NCBI GenBank assembly: GCA_002746155.1
Contig: NVWF01000012.1
Span: 69,882-109,433 of the forward strand
DNA: 39,552 nucleotides
Direction: 5' to 3'
Origin: Gammaproteobacteria bacterium
GTDB lineage: Bacteria; Pseudomonadota; Gammaproteobacteria; Enterobacterales; GCA-2746155
A model generated the notes under the pieces. It worked only from the letters and a program-made list of their open reading frames with translations. It ran no database searches and was not told the DNA's origin. Below are positions 16,704 through 25,507 of this stretch, piece by piece. Positions within the stretch are counted from its first letter, which is position 1, and every line of letters starts with the position of its first letter. The position numbers were made by a program, and so were the translations under genes.

Positions 16704-17528
16704 TTAGATCCCGGTGGCGTGTCTGCCCAAATTACACTTTACTAGAATTTTTGTTGAAATCTCTTCTATGGATCGGGTTGTGGCGTTAAGAAAAGCTATT
16801 TTTTCTCGTCTAAATAAGGCTTCCACTGCCCTAACTTCCATCTTACATTGAGGTAGTGATGCGTATTGAGAGTTGGCTCGTCGCTCTGTTCTAATATCAT
16901 GAAGGCGTTCAGGAAAGATAGTTAGACCAAATAATTTACCCTTATGTTTAGCAAGCTCATGGGGTAGTTTTAGATTATCCATATCTTCAGCTACAAAGGG
17001 ATAGTTGGCTACTTTCAGGCCAAATTGCATGGCTAAATACAGAGAAGTTGGCGTTTTTCCACAACGTGATACACCAATGATAATCAAGTCAGCGTCTTTA
17101 TAATTCCTTGTAGTCGCACCATCATCATTATTCAGTGAAAAATTAACCGCATCAATTCGGTGATCATAAGCATGTACATCTTGCAGTGCATGGACCTTAC
17201 CTACTGAAAATGATGATTTGGTATCAAGCTCATCCTCAAGAGGACCAATGAAGGTATGAAAAAAATCTAGGGTCATACCATCGGCTTGTTTTAGCAGTTG
17301 GCGTAATTCAGGACGAACGATGGTGTCAAAAATTATAGGGCGAACTCCATCACGTTTACTCGCTGCATTAATTTGCTCAACCGCCTTGATGACTTTTTCC
17401 TTTGTATCAATAAAAGGTATGGTAGTTTCTTCAAATTCAAGCTCATCAAATTGAGTCAACAAAGCTTGCCCAAGAGCCTCAGCAGTAATACCCGTTCGGT
17501 CAGATATATAAAAAACAGTCCGTTTCAT
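16704..17528 (-). CDS. ppsR: PEP synthase regulatory protein (kinase/pyrophosphorylase)
   Basis: A 274-residue protein of the DUF299 family. These proteins control PEP synthase by ADP-dependent phosphorylation of a Thr next to the catalytic His and by Pi-dependent removal of the phosphate. The start MKRTVFYISDRTGITAEALG (ATG 17528) matches the family N-terminus and has AAGGAAA upstream; an earlier in-frame ATG adds seven poor residues. The P-loop GVSRCGKT is at residues ~152-159 and is followed by TPTSLYLA. Its target, ppsA, begins 141 bases away and is divergently transcribed, the usual arrangement, so the pair probably shares a control region. It converges with tcdA with one base between the stops. 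Confidence 0.95.
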   Translation of the reverse strand: MKRTVFYISDRTGITAEALGQALLTQFDELEFEETTIPFIDTKEKVIKAVEQINAASKRDGVRPIIFDTIVRPELRQLLKQADGMTLDFFHTFIGPLEDELDTKSSFSVGKVHALQDVHAYDHRIDAVNFSLNNDDGATTRNYKDADLIIIGVSRCGKTPTSLYLAMQFGLKVANYPFVAEDMDNLKLPHELAKHKGKLFGLTIFPERLHDIRTERRANSQYASLPQCKMEVRAVEALFRREKIAFLNATTRSIEEISTKILVKCNLGRHATGI

Positions 17529-17656
17529 TAAAAAAATTTCCTTAATCAATTTAATTAAGCATGAATGACAATTTAGTCGAGTTCAACTGATAAATTTAGG
17601 TTAAACTATCGACATTCCTTTTACACTTTACTTTAAACTCAAGATTAACCTTTTTC

Positions 17657-17662
17657 AAGGAG
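17657..17662 (+). promoter_or_regulatory. Strong Shine-Dalgarno fixing a TTG start for ppsA
   Basis: AAGGAG lies seven bases before the TTG at 17670. The next in-frame ATG codon (GMNDVEVV) would remove the conserved VLWYEQLG segment, so TTG is the start. Confidence 0.8.
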
Positions 17663-17669
17663 CGAGATT

Positions 17670-20069
17670 TTGAACAAATATGTTCTCTGGTACGAACAAC
17701 TTGGCATGAATGATGTGGAAGTTGTTGGTGGAAAAAATGCATCACTAGGCGAAATGATCAGCAATTTAGCTAACCTTGGGGTTCAGGTACCAGGCGGCTT
17801 TGCTACAACAAGCCAAGCCTTTAATGATTTTTTAGAGCAGGGTGGTCTTAAAGACCGTATTAAATCAGAACTAGATGCACTTGATGTAGAAGATGTGGTT
17901 AAACTTGCTGAGGTTGGCGCTAAAATTCGTAAGTGGGTAGTTGCTGAGCCATTTTCAGAAGAGCTTGAAACGCTAGTAACCGAGTCCTATTACAAATTAA
18001 AAGGCGATTCAGGTGATGAATTTGCCGTAGCAGTTCGCTCATCAGCAACGGCTGAAGATTTACCCGACGCTTCCTTTGCTGGTCAGCAGGAGACATTTCT
18101 AAATGTTAGAGGTCTTGAAAACGTTAAACTTGCCATGAAGGAAGTTTTTGCAAGCCTGTATAATGACCGAGCAATTTCCTATCGTGTTCATCAGGGATTC
18201 GAACATGAAGGTGTTGCGCTTTCTGCGGGCATCCAACGTATGGTTCGTAGTGATATCGCCTCAAGTGGCGTGATGTTCACCATTGATACAGAATCGGGCT
18301 TTGAAGATGTAGTGTTTATCACTTCAGCCTATGGGTTAGGTGAAACAGTGGTACAGGGTTCGGTAAACCCCGATGAATTTTATGTACACAAACAAACTCT
18401 CGAAGCTGGTCGTCCAGCGGTTCTTCGTCGCACGCTTGGTGGCAAAGCCATTAAGATGATTTATTCCGATGATGAAACCCACGGAAATAGTATTGATACG
18501 GTGAATGTAGAGCTTGAGCAACGTCGTCAATTTTCAATAACCGATGCTGAAATCGAAGAGCTTGCTCGTCAGGCCATAATCATTGAAAAACACTACAAGC
18601 GTCCAATGGACATAGAGTGGGCGAAAGATGGCGGTAATGGCCGTTTGTATATTGTTCAAGCGAGACCTGAGACGGTTAAAAGTCGTGATAACAGTCAGAT
18701 ATTAGAAGAGTACATCTTAAAAGACACAGGTGAGCTTATTACCACAGGTCGTGCTATCGGTCAGCGCATCGGTAAAGGCAAAGTTCGCATTTTAAATGAT
18801 ATTAGCGAGATGGCTAAGGTTGAACCAGGTGATGTTCTGGTGACTGATATGACTGACCCTGATTGGGAGCCGATCATGAAACGTGCTTCAGCTATTGTCA
18901 CTAATCGTGGTGGAAGAACCTGTCACGCTGCAATCATTGCTAGAGAGTTAGGAATACCCGCCATAGTGGGTACCAATAACGCTACAAAGCTGATTGAAGA
19001 TGGTATTGATGTGACGGTGAGTTGTGCTGAAGGGGACACGGGTAATATCTATAGAGGTCTGCAAAAATTTGAAATAAAGCGCAGTGAAATTGGTAATATG
19101 CCTGATCTTCCTTTTAAAATTATGATGAACATAGCAAACCCTGATGGCGCTTTCACCTTCTCACGACTACCCAACGCAGGCATTGGATTGGCTCGATTAG
19201 AATTTATTATCAACGTGATGATCGGTGTGCACCCCAAAGCTCTCTTGAATTTTGAACAATTGGTTGCTGAGGATGATGATCCAGATTTAATCGAAACTAT
19301 CCGTTCACAAATGGCGGGTTATAAGTCTCCCGTTGATTTTTATGTGGATAAACTCACCGAAGGAATATCGACTTTAGCAGCAGCTTTTTATCCAAAGAAA
19401 GTCATTGTTCGCATGTCTGATTTTAAGTCTAACGAATATGCCAACTTAATCGGTGGACATCTTTATGAGCCCGATGAAGAAAACCCGATGATTGGCTATC
19501 GTGGTGCTAGTCGCTACGTCTCAGAATCCTTCAGAGATTGCTTTGATTTAGAGTGCCGTGCTCTGAAAAAAGTGCGTAATGAAATGGGACTCACCAATGT
19601 TGAGGTGATGATTCCTTTCGTAAGAACTGTTGAAGAAGCTGAGCAGGTTCTTGTGCTACTCGATGAACATGGACTAAAAAGAGGGGATAATGGACTCAGG
19701 GTTATTATGATGTGTGAATTACCCTCAAATGCCTTGATGGCAGATGAATTCCTAGAGCATTTTGATGGCTTTTCGATTGGATCAAATGATTTAACACAAC
19801 TAACACTTGGACTTGACCGTGACTCCGCACTTATTGCTCACTTATTTGACGAGCGAAACCCTGCGGTTAAAGCCTTACTGAGTATGGCAATCAAAGCCTG
19901 TCAGAAGGCTGGTAAATACATAGGTATTTGTGGTCAAGGACCTTCGGATCATCCTGACTTGGCCAAGTGGTTAATGGAAGAGGGTATTGATAGTGTTTCT
20001 CTAAATCCTGATTCTGTCCTCGAGACCTGGTTGTTCCTTGCCGATGAATTACCTGACAAAACACATTAG
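17670..20069 (+). CDS. ppsA: Phosphoenolpyruvate synthase (pyruvate, water dikinase)
   Basis: A 799-residue enzyme that makes PEP, AMP and Pi from pyruvate, ATP and water for gluconeogenesis. It follows E. coli PpsA (792 aa) throughout. The N-terminal ATP/pyruvate-binding domain runs to ~340 ([52 protein letters not shown]). The swivelling phospho-His domain has [20 protein letters not shown], with catalytic His at 419. The C-terminal PEP-binding barrel runs ~480-795 ([31 protein letters not shown]). The Thr before CHAA (T417) is the PpsR target by homology. TTG is the start codon. No terminator is visible before the FAD-enzyme gene 53 bases downstream. Confidence 0.97.
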   Translation: MNKYVLWYEQLGMNDVEVVGGKNASLGEMISNLANLGVQVPGGFATTSQAFNDFLEQGGLKDRIKSELDALDVEDVVKLAEVGAKIRKWVVAEPFSEELETLVTESYYKLKGDSGDEFAVAVRSSATAEDLPDASFAGQQETFLNVRGLENVKLAMKEVFASLYNDRAISYRVHQGFEHEGVALSAGIQRMVRSDIASSGVMFTIDTESGFEDVVFITSAYGLGETVVQGSVNPDEFYVHKQTLEAGRPAVLRRTLGGKAIKMIYSDDETHGNSIDTVNVELEQRRQFSITDAEIEELARQAIIIEKHYKRPMDIEWAKDGGNGRLYIVQARPETVKSRDNSQILEEYILKDTGELITTGRAIGQRIGKGKVRILNDISEMAKVEPGDVLVTDMTDPDWEPIMKRASAIVTNRGGRTCHAAIIARELGIPAIVGTNNATKLIEDGIDVTVSCAEGDTGNIYRGLQKFEIKRSEIGNMPDLPFKIMMNIANPDGAFTFSRLPNAGIGLARLEFIINVMIGVHPKALLNFEQLVAEDDDPDLIETIRSQMAGYKSPVDFYVDKLTEGISTLAAAFYPKKVIVRMSDFKSNEYANLIGGHLYEPDEENPMIGYRGASRYVSESFRDCFDLECRALKKVRNEMGLTNVEVMIPFVRTVEEAEQVLVLLDEHGLKRGDNGLRVIMMCELPSNALMADEFLEHFDGFSIGSNDLTQLTLGLDRDSALIAHLFDERNPAVKALLSMAIKACQKAGKYIGICGQGPSDHPDLAKWLMEEGIDSVSLNPDSVLETWLFLADELPDKTH

Positions 20070-20122
20070 TGATTAGCAGTAGTTATTAGTTTTACTTATT
20101 AGAACATTAAATGGATAAATAA

Positions 20123-21508
20123 ATGGATCAACACATCCTCCAGCAATTGGTGGAAAAATTTCCAGGTTTTGATTGCCGTTTAGATGATGAAAGTCTTCAG
20201 CAGTACGGTACTGATTGGACACAATTTCATAAAGTAAATGCCTCGGCAATCATATTCCCCCGTTCTGAATTTGACCTTCAGTGGCTAGTGAAGTTTGCTA
20301 GAGAGCATAAAATTGCCCTAGTGCCATCTGGTGGTCGCACTGGCCTAAGTGCCGGAGCCGTTGCTACTCAAGGTGAGGTAGTGGTTTCCCTAGAACGCCT
20401 AGACCAGATCCTTGAGTTCAACTCCACGGATGCAACCCTAAGGGTTCAAGCTGGAGTTATCACCGCTACTATTCAAGACTACGCAGAACAACAGGGTATG
20501 TTTTATCCCGTTGATTTTGCTTCTAGTGGCTCAAGTCATATTGGTGGAAATGTTGCCACAAATGCCGGCGGTATTCGTGTCATTCGTTATGGCATGACCC
20601 GTGATCAAGTGGTTGGTTTAAGAGTCGTGACAGCTAAAGGGGAAATACTTTCACTGAATAAAGGATTAATCAAAAATGCCACGGGAATGGATCTCAGGCA
20701 TCTGTTCATTGGATCAGAAGGTGCCTTAGGATTTATAACGGAAGTCACCCTTAAGTTAATAAATCCACCCGGTCCCCAATCGGTTCTAGTTCTCGGTTTA
20801 GAAGATCTATCTGCAGTCATGCCTGTACTTGAATCCTTTCGAAAAGAGTTAACCTTGTCAGCTTTTGAGTTTTTCTCAGATCAAGCACTCAACAAGGTTA
20901 TGGCTCATCAAAAAATACAACAACCCTTTGAAACAAGAACTGCTTTTTATGCGTTAATTGAGGTTGATGTGGAAAAACAAGGCAGTGAAGATGCTTTACT
21001 TAGCTGCTTTGAATATGCTTTTGAACAAGGCTGGATAGTAGACGGAGTGATGTCTAGCTCTGCTGCTCAAGCTGAGTCTCTTTGGAAGTTGAGGGAGGGG
21101 ATCAGCGAGTCAATAACCCCTTGGACTCCTTATAAATATGATATATCAGTAACCACATCTAAAGTTGCTGAATTTCTATTAGCGGTTGATAATAAGGTTT
21201 CAGTTACTTATCCTGATTTTGAAAATATTTGGTTTGGTCATATAGGTGATGGTAATTTGCATTTAAATATTCTTAAACCAGAGAAAATGGCTGTTGAAAA
21301 GTTCAAAGAAACTTGCCTCTCTTTCAGTAATATTATTTACGGTCAAGTAGCTGAATTTGGTGGCAGTATTTCAGCTGAACATGGTATTGGATTACTTAAA
21401 AAAAGCTTCCTTCACTTTAGTCGTTCACCGGAGGAAATAAATATTCAAAAAGCCATCAAGAAACTATTTGATCCGGATAATATCTTAAACCCGGGTAAAA
21501 TATTTTAA
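20123..21508 (+). CDS. FAD-binding 2-hydroxyacid dehydrogenase (D-2-hydroxyglutarate / D-lactate type)
   Basis: A 461-residue flavoenzyme of the GlcD/D2HGDH/D-lactate dehydrogenase family. The FAD-binding PCMH domain (residues ~35-215) carries LVPSGGRTGLSAGAV and GGNVATNAGGIRVIRYGMTR. The C-terminal oxidase domain ends with WFGHIGDGNLHLNI and ISAEHGIGLLKK, which supply His residues and metal ligands in this family. It oxidises D-2-hydroxyacids and passes electrons to an acceptor. Length and motifs suit D-2-hydroxyglutarate dehydrogenase, which would fit lysine catabolism elsewhere in the window, but D-lactate or glycolate cannot be excluded. The ATG directly follows an in-frame mini-frame ATG GAT AAA TAA, and no Shine-Dalgarno is evident. 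Confidence 0.88.
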   Translation: MDQHILQQLVEKFPGFDCRLDDESLQQYGTDWTQFHKVNASAIIFPRSEFDLQWLVKFAREHKIALVPSGGRTGLSAGAVATQGEVVVSLERLDQILEFNSTDATLRVQAGVITATIQDYAEQQGMFYPVDFASSGSSHIGGNVATNAGGIRVIRYGMTRDQVVGLRVVTAKGEILSLNKGLIKNATGMDLRHLFIGSEGALGFITEVTLKLINPPGPQSVLVLGLEDLSAVMPVLESFRKELTLSAFEFFSDQALNKVMAHQKIQQPFETRTAFYALIEVDVEKQGSEDALLSCFEYAFEQGWIVDGVMSSSAAQAESLWKLREGISESITPWTPYKYDISVTTSKVAEFLLAVDNKVSVTYPDFENIWFGHIGDGNLHLNILKPEKMAVEKFKETCLSFSNIIYGQVAEFGGSISAEHGIGLLKKSFLHFSRSPEEINIQKAIKKLFDPDNILNPGKIF

Positions 21509-21554
21509 CTTGATTAGATATCAGAGTGGTGATGTTTAATAAAACTTAGCTCAC

Positions 21555-21560
21555 GGGGAG
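21555..21560 (+). promoter_or_regulatory. Shine-Dalgarno fixing a TTG start for the GFA-family gene
   Basis: GGGGAG six bases before TTG 21567. No ATG is available upstream of the first zinc cysteines (GSCHC), so TTG is the start. Confidence 0.7.
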
Positions 21561-21566
21561 TCTATA

Positions 21567-21950
21567 TTGTTATATCAAGGAAGTTGTCACTGTAAGGCAG
21601 TAAAGTTTGAAGTTGTGGCGCCAGAAATATTGGAAGCTGATCATTGTAACTGTTCCATTTGTAGTAAATCCGGATTTCTTCACCTAATTGTTCCTAAATC
21701 AAAATTTCGGCTTTTGGCTGGCGAGGATTCACTTACAACCTATGTATTTAATACGGGTACAGCTAAGCATACCTATTGCAAAATCTGTGGAATTAAAGCA
21801 TTTTATATACCTCGTTCAAACCCAGATGGAATGGATGTAAATGTAAACTGTTTAGACACAAAACCAAAAGCAATAAAGGTGACTGAATTTGATGGACAAA
21901 ACTGGGAGCAACATGCACATGAAGTTGAGCATAAAAGTAAAGAGACTTGA
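21567..21950 (+). CDS. GFA-family (CENP-V/GFA fold) zinc protein
   Basis: A 127-residue protein with the cysteine pattern of the GFA family. It has GSCHCKAVKF near the N-terminus, HCNCSICSKSG at ~29-39, and HTYCKICGIKAFY at ~72-84. These cysteines hold two zincs in the beta-tent fold. The family was named for a proposed glutathione-dependent formaldehyde-activating enzyme, but most members have no proven reaction and I claim none here. It is probably cytosolic, with no signal or membrane segment. The start is TTG 21567. It lies 58 bases after the flavoenzyme gene on the same strand. The C-terminus after DGQNWEQHAHEVE is charged and variable. Confidence 0.88.
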   Translation: MLYQGSCHCKAVKFEVVAPEILEADHCNCSICSKSGFLHLIVPKSKFRLLAGEDSLTTYVFNTGTAKHTYCKICGIKAFYIPRSNPDGMDVNVNCLDTKPKAIKVTEFDGQNWEQHAHEVEHKSKET

Positions 21951-22044
21951 TGAATAGCTCAGCCCAACATGAATCGTTCGGATGTAAGTCATTGATTATT
22001 TAACTATTGAATAGAGAGTTATGATGAGTGGGATAGTAAAGTAG

Positions 22045-22341
22045 ATGTTCACTAAAAGTTCATCAGATGAAATTACTCTTCTCTTAAATGAGTTAAACCT
22101 TGTTGCTGATAGCCCTTGGACAATAAAAGACGGAAAGCTTAGAAAAGCCTTTAAGTTTGGTAGTTTTGTAGAGGCCTTTGGTTTTATGACAAGGGTGGCT
22201 ATTTTGGCCGAGAAGAGCAATCATCATCCGGAATGGTTTAATGTTTATAATAAGGTCGATATAGAGTTAATTACACATGAAGTTAGTGGCATATCTAAAA
22301 GAGACTTTGAACTAGCTACATTGATTAATAGTTGTTTTTAA
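22045..22341 (+). CDS. phhB: Pterin-4a-carbinolamine dehydratase
   Basis: A 98-residue protein of the PCD/DCoH family. It dehydrates 4a-hydroxytetrahydrobiopterin and in bacteria usually supports phenylalanine hydroxylase. The signature is complete: E-K-S-N-H-H-P-E-W followed by [15 protein letters not shown] and a later D. The preceding [16 protein letters not shown] matches the family's first strands. No phenylalanine hydroxylase gene lies in the window. The chosen ATG directly follows a TAG that ends a six-codon in-frame leader (MSGIVK, ATG 22024). GAGAG at 22014-22018 is better placed for that leader ATG than for 22045, so translation may restart here. The downstream GNAT begins 11 bases after the stop. 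Confidence 0.9.
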   Translation: MFTKSSSDEITLLLNELNLVADSPWTIKDGKLRKAFKFGSFVEAFGFMTRVAILAEKSNHHPEWFNVYNKVDIELITHEVSGISKRDFELATLINSCF

Positions 22342-22352
22342 AACGAGTAAAA

Positions 22353-22808
22353 ATGAAATTACATTTCCGTAAAGCTAAAAAAGTTGATATACCTTGCCTC
22401 ATCCAAATGTTATCTGATGATATATTAGGAGCCCAACGAGAAGATAATTCAGTCCCCATAAACCAACGTTATGTGGAGACATTTGGGCACATAAATACTG
22501 ATCCAAATAACGAGTTAATCGTCGTTGAAAATGAAAGTTCAATAGTAGGGATGCTGCAATTAACTTTTATACCCTATTTAACCCATCTAGGCTCCTGGCG
22601 TTGTCTCATTGAAGGAGTTCGGATCCATTCAACCCAACGTGGAAAAGGCTTAGGTACTGACTTCATCAACTGGTCAATTGAGCGGGCTAAACAACGTCGG
22701 TGTTCAATTGTCCAACTAACCTCAGATAAACAACGACCTGATGCCATACGGTTTTATGAGGATTTAGGCTTTAAAGCCAGCCATGAAGGACTCAAACTTA
22801 AGTTGTGA
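22353..22808 (+). CDS. GNAT-family N-acetyltransferase
   Basis: A 151-residue acetyltransferase. The start at ATG 22353 (MKLHFRKAKKVDIPCL) matches GNAT N-termini; an in-frame TTG at 22332 would overlap the upstream gene. The first strand-helix unit contains IPCLIQMLSDDILGAQRED, typical of a small GNAT group with a conserved LG..RE segment. The acetyl-CoA loop is RIHSTQRGKGLGTDFINW (Q/R-x-x-G-x-G/A at about residues 96-103). It ends with the usual RFYEDLGFKASHEG beta-bulge strand. The acceptor (amino acid, peptide or antibiotic) cannot be deduced. It is likely co-transcribed with the pterin dehydratase gene. Confidence 0.9.
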   Translation: MKLHFRKAKKVDIPCLIQMLSDDILGAQREDNSVPINQRYVETFGHINTDPNNELIVVENESSIVGMLQLTFIPYLTHLGSWRCLIEGVRIHSTQRGKGLGTDFINWSIERAKQRRCSIVQLTSDKQRPDAIRFYEDLGFKASHEGLKLKL

Positions 22809-22937
22809 CAATAATAAGAAGCTTTCTCTACTATGCCTATTTGGAATTTAGTTGGACAGTGACTGTAATTTTACCTATCCTAACAATATAACTTCATACC
22901 TTTATATTTATTAAGTTCGACCTGAGTGATTAACTAA

Positions 22938-23696
22938 ATGGCGTTACATCAATTCAATATAGCCAAAATAATCTTGCTAGCATCTACATTAACTCTGATG
23001 CTTAGTAGTGTTCGAGCTGAAGTTACTGAAAAGCCAATAAGTATCAATCTAATTACTGAGATTAATCACCCTTATGTCTTTTACAAAGAAGATAGTAATG
23101 AATTAACCGGTCTAGCTTACGACCTAATCATAGAATTATTAAAACGCTCTAATGTTAAAGCTGATGTAACTGTCTTGCCTTGGTTAAGGGCTATCAAAAT
23201 GTTAGATTCGACGGATAACACTTGTCTATTCATCATGAACAGAACACCTCTAAGAGAGAAAAAATATACTTGGGTAGGACCTATGCATTTAGGCTACTTA
23301 ACGGTCTATAAAGTGCCTTCCTCACCCATTGTCATTAATTCAATATCGGATATCAGTCAGTATCTGGTTATTGGAAAAACCGATGGTATTGCTCTTAGAG
23401 ATTTGAAAGAAAAAATTGATTTTAAGGCTCTCTATACCTCTTCTGATGAGCAATCGGCTAGGCTTCTATACAGAGGGCGAGGGGAACTTTGGGCAACGGG
23501 TAATGTGGATGGTCCCATGGCGACTAAAAAACTTGGATTGCCCTTGCCTATAGCTGTTTTCCAGAATACTCCAACAGATTTGAGTATGGGGTGTTCTTTA
23601 AAACTATTACCCGCTACCCTTGAAAAGTTAATCGAGGCCAATGATTCTATGTCAGACTTTCGAAAAATAATAATCGATAAATATCTTCACCAGTAA
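22938..23696 (+). CDS. Periplasmic solute-binding protein (family 3), orphan
   Basis: A 252-residue exported protein. The signal peptide is MALHQFNIAKIILLASTLTL, with cleavage near VRA-E at residue ~28. The rest has the two-lobe pattern of bacterial extracellular solute-binding family 3: INLITEINHPYVFYKED, then GLAYDLIIELLKR, LPWLRAIKMLD and the hinge region LVIGKTDGIALRDL. No ABC permease or ATPase gene is nearby. Proteins of this size without transporters are common in Vibrio/Shewanella-like genomes and may act as sensors or accessory binders. The ligand is unknown; polar amino acids are the family norm. A 129-base gap precedes it and a decayed gene follows. Confidence 0.87.
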   Translation: MALHQFNIAKIILLASTLTLMLSSVRAEVTEKPISINLITEINHPYVFYKEDSNELTGLAYDLIIELLKRSNVKADVTVLPWLRAIKMLDSTDNTCLFIMNRTPLREKKYTWVGPMHLGYLTVYKVPSSPIVINSISDISQYLVIGKTDGIALRDLKEKIDFKALYTSSDEQSARLLYRGRGELWATGNVDGPMATKKLGLPLPIAVFQNTPTDLSMGCSLKLLPATLEKLIEANDSMSDFRKIIIDKYLHQ

Positions 23697-23706
23697 GACA
23701 CCGAGT

Positions 23707-24004
23707 AAAATTTATGAACAGGAGTTTCATTTAAGGCAGGCCTTTGCTTATACTGTTTTAAGCCCTTCAAAAAACAAACGTATTGGTTGCATTTATATTG
23801 CTCCTTGCGAACTTAAAAACTTTGATTGTGAAGTGTTTCTTTGGGTTGGTGATGATACAATTTATCATTGATAATGAACTTTACAACTTTGTATCAACTT
23901 GGCTCACGCTTAGTTGGCCATTTAAAAATATTGCTTTTACAGGAAGATATATTTCATGGTCAGAGTGGGAAAACCTAGATAGACCAGTGATAAAGACATT
24001 ATAA
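23707..24004 (+). pseudogene. Decayed GNAT-like acetyltransferase remnant (5' deletion plus frameshift)
   Basis: Two adjoining frames together read as the C-terminal part of one protein. The first (23707-23868) gives FHLRQAFAYTVLSPSKNKRI then GCIYIAPCE and VFLWVGDDTIYH before TGA at 23869. The second (23870-24004) gives DNELYNFVSTWLTLSWPF, NIAFTGRYISWSEWE and the stop. Dropping one T at 23868/23869 joins them smoothly. The pattern FxYTVL, IGCxYI, VxxWV, WPF, GR resembles a GNAT group known in many bacteria, where the whole protein is about 170-190 residues. The N-terminal part is missing, because the frame meets stops just upstream, inside the solute-binding gene's end. Only the frameshift could be a sequencing error; the 5' loss could not. 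Confidence 0.65.
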
Positions 24005-24022
24005 ATTTGTTCCATAATGATT

Positions 24023-24028
24023 CAGGAG
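24023..24028 (+). promoter_or_regulatory. Shine-Dalgarno choosing GTG 24035 as the gabD start
   Basis: CAGGAG lies six bases before GTG 24035. The in-frame ATG at 24017 is upstream of this site and has no Shine-Dalgarno of its own. Confidence 0.7.
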
Positions 24029-24034
24029 TTACCC

Positions 24035-25492
24035 GTGAATATTACTCTTAATGATACAAGTCTGTTAAAAACGGACTTATATATCAATGGCCAATGGCTA
24101 AATCGTGATATTAAATTAGCGGTAACTAATCCTGCTAATGCAAGTCTTGTTGCTGAAGTTTCAACAGCGAGTAAAGAAGATACCCTAGACGCCATAGCAG
24201 CAGCAAGTGAAGCGCTGAAAAGTTGGAGTCAAACAACAGCTAAACAGCGCTCGGCCTTACTGAAAAAATGGTTCCAATTAATCATGGGAAATCAAGATGA
24301 TCTGGCCAGCATTTTAACCGCAGAGCAAGGTAAAGTTATCGCTGAAGCTAAGGGTGAAATTGCCTATGGTGCTTCCTATATTGAATGGTTTGCCGAAGAA
24401 GCAAAACGAATAAATGGCGATGTAATCCCTCAGCCTTCTAACGATCGTCGCATCATTACAATTAAACAACCCGTTGGAGTTGTTGCTTGTATAACGCCTT
24501 GGAATTTTCCAAACGCCATGCTTACACGTAAGATTGCACCAGCACTTGCTGCTGGTTGTACAGTGGTTTGTAAACCCGCTTCAGAAACACCCTTATCGGC
24601 CTTAGCCTTAGCTGAACTTGCAGAAAGAGCCGGTATTCCTGCTGGAGTTATAAATTTAGTAGTGGGTAAAGCTAGTATAATTGGACCGGTTTTAACAGCT
24701 TCTTCAGAAGTAAGAAAGCTATCTTTTACGGGCTCAACACAGGTGGGTAAACTACTACTCGAAGAATGTGCTGCAACGGTAAAAAAAGTATCAATGGAAT
24801 TAGGTGGTAACGCACCCTTTATTATATTTGATGATGCTGATCTCGATGCTGCAGTTACTGGGCTAATGGCTTCAAAATATCGCAACGCAGGCCAAACCTG
24901 CGTTTGTACAAACCGTGTATTCGTGCATCAGTCTATCTACCAATCATTCAGTGAAAAACTAGTTGCAGCAGTTGAGCAAAACTTAACCCTTGGTGATGGA
25001 ACAACTGAAGGCGTGACCACCGGTCCATTAATCAATAAAGGTGCTGTGTCTATTGTGGTTGATCTGGTGGAAAAGTCTGTGGCAAAAGGTGCGAAAATAG
25101 CAACGGGTGGATCAGTTTCAGAACTAGGTGACTGCTTCTACAAACCAACCGTATTAACAGCTGTGACCAATGATATGCCCATTGCTACTGATGAGATATT
25201 TGGCCCCGTTGCCGCTCTCATCCCTTTTGAATCGGATCAGCAAGTCATTGATATGGCTAATGATACCAAAGTTGGTTTAGCTGCTTATTTTTATACGGGT
25301 GATATCAGTCGAATATGGCGAGTTAGTGAACAGCTTGAATACGGTATGATTGGCGTTAATGAAGGCATCATCTCCAATGAAATGGCACCCTTTGGCGGTG
25401 TAAAAGAATCAGGCATGGGACGAGAAGGTTCCAAATATGGATTAGATGATTATCTTGAATTGAAATATATCTGTATGGGCGGCTTAAAGTAA
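24035..25492 (+). CDS. gabD: NAD(P)-dependent succinate-semialdehyde dehydrogenase
   Basis: A 485-residue aldehyde dehydrogenase with GabD-type features. The GTG start is set by CAGGAG. Motifs in order: the NAD-binding region CITPWNFPNAMLTRKIAPAL, FTGSTQVGK, the general base ELGGNAPFIIFDDADLD, the catalytic Cys in NAGQTCVCTNRVFVH, and EIFGPVAALIPFE near the end. GabD turns succinate semialdehyde into succinate, completing GABA or related breakdown. In some lysine routes the same enzyme type uses glutarate semialdehyde. No GABA aminotransferase gene is nearby. The glutathione transferase gene follows after 15 bases on the same strand, so the two may share a transcript. Confidence 0.88.
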   Translation: MNITLNDTSLLKTDLYINGQWLNRDIKLAVTNPANASLVAEVSTASKEDTLDAIAAASEALKSWSQTTAKQRSALLKKWFQLIMGNQDDLASILTAEQGKVIAEAKGEIAYGASYIEWFAEEAKRINGDVIPQPSNDRRIITIKQPVGVVACITPWNFPNAMLTRKIAPALAAGCTVVCKPASETPLSALALAELAERAGIPAGVINLVVGKASIIGPVLTASSEVRKLSFTGSTQVGKLLLEECAATVKKVSMELGGNAPFIIFDDADLDAAVTGLMASKYRNAGQTCVCTNRVFVHQSIYQSFSEKLVAAVEQNLTLGDGTTEGVTTGPLINKGAVSIVVDLVEKSVAKGAKIATGGSVSELGDCFYKPTVLTAVTNDMPIATDEIFGPVAALIPFESDQQVIDMANDTKVGLAAYFYTGDISRIWRVSEQLEYGMIGVNEGIISNEMAPFGGVKESGMGREGSKYGLDDYLELKYICMGGLK

Positions 25493-25507
25493 TTAAGTGA
25501 GGAAGTA

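Noticed and set aside
23783-24004. A separate 73-residue small protein gene
   Set aside because: Its second half continues the GNAT-like pattern of the frame before it, so it is the distal part of the remnant at 23707-24004, not an independent gene.
24430-24885. A 151-codon open frame on the minus strand across gabD
   Set aside because: It lies wholly opposite a well-conserved dehydrogenase gene, its product has no recognisable pattern, and it is best seen as a shadow of the plus-strand codon use.
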